From contig NZ_JAPWIJ010000016.1 of the NCBI RefSeq assembly GCF_027270735.1, forward strand, positions 3,521 to 67,520: 64,000 nt of DNA, given 5' to 3'. The notes beneath the pieces are model-generated. The model did no database searches. It saw nothing but the letters and a program-made list of their open reading frames with translations, and was not told the DNA's origin. Within the stretch, counting starts at the first letter, position 1. The number at the start of each line of letters is the position of its first letter. Shown here piece by piece: positions 61,476-64,000 of this stretch. The translations under genes were made by a program, and so were the position numbers. Source of the DNA: Rhodococcus ruber. Its GTDB lineage: Bacteria; Actinomycetota; Actinomycetes; Mycobacteriales; Mycobacteriaceae.

Positions 61476-62259
61476 CCAGCCAGCCTGCGAGCGCCAATAT
61501 GTGGAACACGAACATCCACAGCATGATTGCCACGCCCCCGCCGATCGCGGTGAGGCCGCCGAACGGCGCGCCGAGATCCACTGGAATCGCCAGGAACAGA
61601 ATGAAGCCGTGCACGAATCCGGTGACGATGGACGAGGTGACCAGCGATCCCACGGTCAACGCCCGCCAACCCACCGCCCGTGGAGCAATCACTCGGTAGG
61701 TCCACGCAAGGGGTACCGACAGAATCAGCCACAGACAGTTGAAACCGAGGAACACGCGCAGCGTCATCGCGCCGATCCCGCCGTCGCCGGTCGTTGCCTC
61801 GAGCAGCCGCGCCACGCTCAGTACACCAGCCAGCAGCACCGGGGCCGCGGCGAAGAACGGCATCATCGCCAGTCGGCCGCGCCAGCCGGTGAACGATTCC
61901 CGAGTCGGAGCGAACCGCACTATCGCCCGGCGCAGGCCTTCCCCGTAGAACGTCGCGGGAAAGATCGAGATCAGGACCCCGAGTGGACCGAGTTCGATTC
62001 CGGCGGTGGCCAATCCGTCCACCGCCGCCCGGGCACCGAGCGCGTCGGGCAGCAGTGCAGACACCGCATCGAAGCCGGATCGTACCCACTCCGCCGATAC
62101 CAGCAGAGAAGTGGCGCGAATGGCGAGCAGTAGCAGCGGCACGACGGCGATGACGGCGTAGAACGTCAGTCCGCCTGCGATCAGCGTGGTGTCCTCGCGG
62201 GCGAAGCCTGCTCTGATGGCGCCGAGGCTTCGACTTGCCCGCGTGCGAATTGTCGTCAC
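61423..62259 (-). CDS. YihY/BrkB (ribonuclease-BN-like) membrane protein
   Basis: 278 residues, GTG start, weak ribosome site. About six membrane helices with the family features LIAGGLTFYAVIAVVPLLLLAI and the late FGGLTAIGGGVAIMLWMFVFHILALAGW. The molecular role is unknown; the old RNase BN name is an error in this family. The C-terminus overlaps the phosphatidyltransferase gene on the other strand. Confidence 0.88.
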   Translation of the reverse strand: MTTIRTRASRSLGAIRAGFAREDTTLIAGGLTFYAVIAVVPLLLLAIRATSLLVSAEWVRSGFDAVSALLPDALGARAAVDGLATAGIELGPLGVLISIFPATFYGEGLRRAIVRFAPTRESFTGWRGRLAMMPFFAAAPVLLAGVLSVARLLEATTGDGGIGAMTLRVFLGFNCLWLILSVPLAWTYRVIAPRAVGWRALTVGSLVTSSIVTGFVHGFILFLAIPVDLGAPFGGLTAIGGGVAIMLWMFVFHILALAGWLVTAEFDQPGDAARTSTE

Positions 62260-62293
62260 GGCTGGAAATGTGCCACAGAATGCCGACGTGGCG

Positions 62294-62686
62294 TCATTCG
62301 AGGACTACGTCCACTCCGTCGATCACCTTGAGAAACGGGCAGATCGACGTCGCCTGCGCGAGGATTGCCTCTGGATTCTCCGTGCCCGGCAGTGACACGG
62401 CCAGGGAGAATTTCGCGTCGTACCCGGATGCGTCGGAGTCGGTGAGAACGACAGTGCCCTTGACGGCCAGGTCATCGACACTGCCGCCCACTGTTCCGAG
62501 GGCGATGCGCAACGATTCGACCAGGCAACTCGACAGGGCCGCGGCCATGAGTTGCTCGGGGTTGGTGCGTTCTCCGGGGCCACCGAGTTGTTGGGGTTCG
62601 CGCACACCGAGAGACAGGACGCCGTCATCGGATGTGACGCCGGTCGCGGTGGCGGAAACGGTTGCTGTGTAGAGCTCGGTGTTCAT
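62294..62686 (-). CDS. OsmC/Ohr-family peroxidase
   Basis: 130 residues. Ohr-type core: LGGPGERTNPEQLMAAALSSCLVESLR with the first Cys, and ATSICPFLKV with the second. Reduces organic hydroperoxides, often with dihydrolipoamide. Divergent from the ferritin-like gene. Upstream on its strand is GTTT-N16-GGACAT, only a weak stress-promoter match. Confidence 0.92.
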   Translation of the reverse strand: MNTELYTATVSATATGVTSDDGVLSLGVREPQQLGGPGERTNPEQLMAAALSSCLVESLRIALGTVGGSVDDLAVKGTVVLTDSDASGYDAKFSLAVSLPGTENPEAILAQATSICPFLKVIDGVDVVLE

Positions 62687-62789
62687 CGGTCATGGATGTC
62701 CACTCGGTACGCGATCGAAACCGGCGTACGCCACGATCACCCCGCACATCCGTCGGGCACGTGTCCCTGTTCACACATCCGCGACTCCT

Positions 62790-62815
62790 GTTTGACCGAA
62801 CCTACCGACGGGTAA
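62790..62815 (+). promoter_or_regulatory. Stress-sigma (SigF/SigB-type) promoter of the ferritin-like gene
   Basis: GTTT at 62790-62793, 16-base spacer, GGGTAA at 62810-62815. This is an excellent match to the actinobacterial general stress consensus. The start codon is 81 bases downstream. Confidence 0.7.
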
Positions 62816-62896
62816 TGACCGGACAGGGCCGAGCATCACGCTGCGACCCGCAGGCATCGGCCACAGGAAATCGATCCCAACCGAAAGGGGAGCACC

Positions 62897-63850
62897 ATGA
62901 GCACATCCACTCTGATCGCCCAGTTGCGCGTCGCGCTGCAGCTGACGAACACGGAAATCCAGATCGCGGAAACTCGCGTCGTTCAGGCGCGCACCGAGGC
63001 GGTTCGTCGAGAACTGACCCAGAATGCCGCGAACGGCCGTGATCGTGCCGCAGCCATCGAGGAAGCCCTTCGCGGTCTCGGCGGCCTGCCCGATCTCGTA
63101 TCGCCGTTCCTCGGACGTACGCTCGCTGCCGTCAAAGCCGTCGCCGAACAGGCTCAACCATTCGACGAAGCCCTGTTGGGCGATCTCGCGCTCGAGCAGC
63201 AGCTGCTGGGACGAGCAAAGTACATCAAGGCACTGGCAACGGCCGCGAACGAGCCGTCCGTGGTTGCACTGGCCACCAGGCTGGCCACCGCTCACACCGC
63301 CACGGTCGAATGGCTCGAGACGGTACTTGCCGAAGACGCTCTCGGCGGACCCGCAGCATTGCGCCGCACCCCGTTCCAGGCCGCTGCAGGTACCGCGGTC
63401 AAGATCGTCAACGCACCGGCAACGTGGTCGGCACGAGGCCTCGACCGCGCACTGGATGCAGCTCGCGCCACCCCGGACCGCCTCAGCGCTCTGCTGGGCC
63501 GCGGTGCACATGCCGGTGACGTCGCAGTCAAGACCCTGACCGCGAGTCGCGATGCAGCGCTCGAAGCTGCCGAGGACGTCACCCGCAGCGAAGGTGTCGA
63601 CGCGGTCGCCGACGCGATCCACACTGCTCGCTCGGCCAGCGGAACCCTCGACGCCGACGAGCTACCGATCGCGGACTACGACGAACTCAACGTCTCGGAC
63701 GCCGTCGCCGCCATCAAGGACCTCAGCAACCCGACCGACGTTCGCACCGTCGTGACGTACGAAGAGGCACACAAGAACCGCCACGGAGTCGTGTCCGCAG
63801 GACAGACGCGCGTGGCAGCAATCGCCAAGGACGTCATTTCTGTCGACTGA
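62897..63850 (+). CDS. Ferritin-like domain protein, stress-induced
   Basis: 317 residues, ATG after GAAAGGGGAG. All-helical. The N-terminal ~150 residues look like a four-helix bundle (LRVALQLTNTEIQIAETRVV, FDEALLGDLALEQQLLGRAK, LATAHTATVEWLETVLAED). The C-terminal half is Ala-rich and helical, ending in YEEAHKNRHGVV. The bundle resembles Dps/ferritin-like proteins annotated in Rhodococcus; I see no complete di-iron ligand set, so metal binding is uncertain. Confidence 0.82.
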   Translation: MSTSTLIAQLRVALQLTNTEIQIAETRVVQARTEAVRRELTQNAANGRDRAAAIEEALRGLGGLPDLVSPFLGRTLAAVKAVAEQAQPFDEALLGDLALEQQLLGRAKYIKALATAANEPSVVALATRLATAHTATVEWLETVLAEDALGGPAALRRTPFQAAAGTAVKIVNAPATWSARGLDRALDAARATPDRLSALLGRGAHAGDVAVKTLTASRDAALEAAEDVTRSEGVDAVADAIHTARSASGTLDADELPIADYDELNVSDAVAAIKDLSNPTDVRTVVTYEEAHKNRHGVVSAGQTRVAAIAKDVISVD

Positions 63851-63865
63851 TCCTTCTGCGAATAC

Positions 63866-63897
63866 CGATGCGGCCCGTGATTTTCCGGGCCGCATCG
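63866..63897. terminator. Bidirectional hairpin terminator
   Basis: 12-bp perfect stem CGATGCGGCCCG (63866-63877) with 63886-63897 and an 8-base loop. It lies between converging genes. No long T-run. Confidence 0.85.
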
Positions 63898-63911
63898 CTG
63901 TATTCGAAGCC

Positions 63912-64000
63912 CTACGGCTTCAGCAGAACCTTGATGGCACCGTCCTGCTTCTTCTGAAAGATCTCGTACGCGTGCGGGGCCTCGTCGAGCGACAACTCGT
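63912..64000 (-). CDS. Zinc-type alcohol/formaldehyde dehydrogenase (C-terminal end only)
   Basis: The last 28 complete codons read ELSLDEAPHAYEIFQKKQDG then AIKVLLKP and a TAG stop. This ending is typical of the zinc-dependent medium-chain dehydrogenases (LDEAPxAYEIFxxKxDGxIKVxLxP), including formaldehyde dehydrogenase types. The rest of the gene lies beyond the window. Confidence 0.75.
   Translation of the reverse strand, partial: ELSLDEAPHAYEIFQKKQDGAIKVLLKP

Noticed and set aside
1..64000. CRISPR arrays, tRNA, rRNA, insertion sequences or phage genes
   Set aside because: No regularly spaced repeats, cloverleaf sequences, transposase or integrase motifs, or terminal inverted repeats were recognised by eye.

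Overview
The window is high-GC actinobacterial DNA, most likely from a Rhodococcus (or a close mycolate-containing relative). The reasons are an NDMA-type methanol/alcohol dehydrogenase of the mycofactocin-linked family, a cbs/metB/thiolase/SGNH-esterase block that as I remember it resembles one in mycobacteria, frequent GTG starts, many 4-base ATGA/GTGA gene overlaps, and stress promoters of the GTTT-N16-GGGTAA type. No rRNA, tRNA, CRISPR array, insertion sequence or phage gene was recognised. It reads as ordinary chromosome with catabolic and accessory clusters.

1-8.4 kb is an alcohol-oxidation locus on the minus strand: methanol dehydrogenase (mno), a MoxR-type AAA ATPase and a CoxE-like VWA protein, then a second operon with an iron-type alcohol dehydrogenase, a GAF histidine kinase and its response regulator (cut by the window edge). 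The same palindrome lies in front of both operons. An MFS permease sits upstream. 8.5-18.2 kb is core metabolism: a glutamate-racemase family protein, cystathionine gamma-synthase, glutaryl-CoA dehydrogenase, cystathionine beta-synthase, an SGNH esterase, a thiolase, a Bax-inhibitor-1 membrane protein, a DUF5709 protein and a methyltransferase. 18.3-24.5 kb holds a peroxiredoxin, a PtpB-like phosphatase, an Lrp regulator overlapping a D-amino-acid-oxidase-like flavoenzyme, and a TetR/DHA2 efflux pair.

24.5-32 kb is branched-chain amino acid catabolism: E1alpha, E1beta, E2 and an additional fused E1alpha-beta in one operon, a divergent Lrp-type regulator and a Leu/Val dehydrogenase, with a shared 13-bp motif near both promoters. 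32-45 kb holds what looks like a complete arginine monooxygenase route: cationic amino acid permease, flavin amino-acid 2-monooxygenase, amidase, ureohydrolase, then GabT and GabD, with XRE-cupin and two PucR-type regulators. A lysine reading (aminovalerate route) is the main alternative.

45-52 kb is a stress section: TerC behind a structured leader, Dps, CsbD, a PucR regulator overlapping an EAL phosphodiesterase, and a secreted lipase. 52.9-60.3 kb is a glycosyltransferase island: four overlapping genes on the minus strand and, divergently, a WcbI-like protein and a fused GT4-GT2 protein. It has no visible flippase or polymerase. 60.4-64 kb holds a small membrane protein, a CDP-alcohol phosphatidyltransferase with an altered motif, a YihY/BrkB protein, an OsmC protein, a ferritin-like protein with a clear stress promoter, and the end of a zinc alcohol dehydrogenase.
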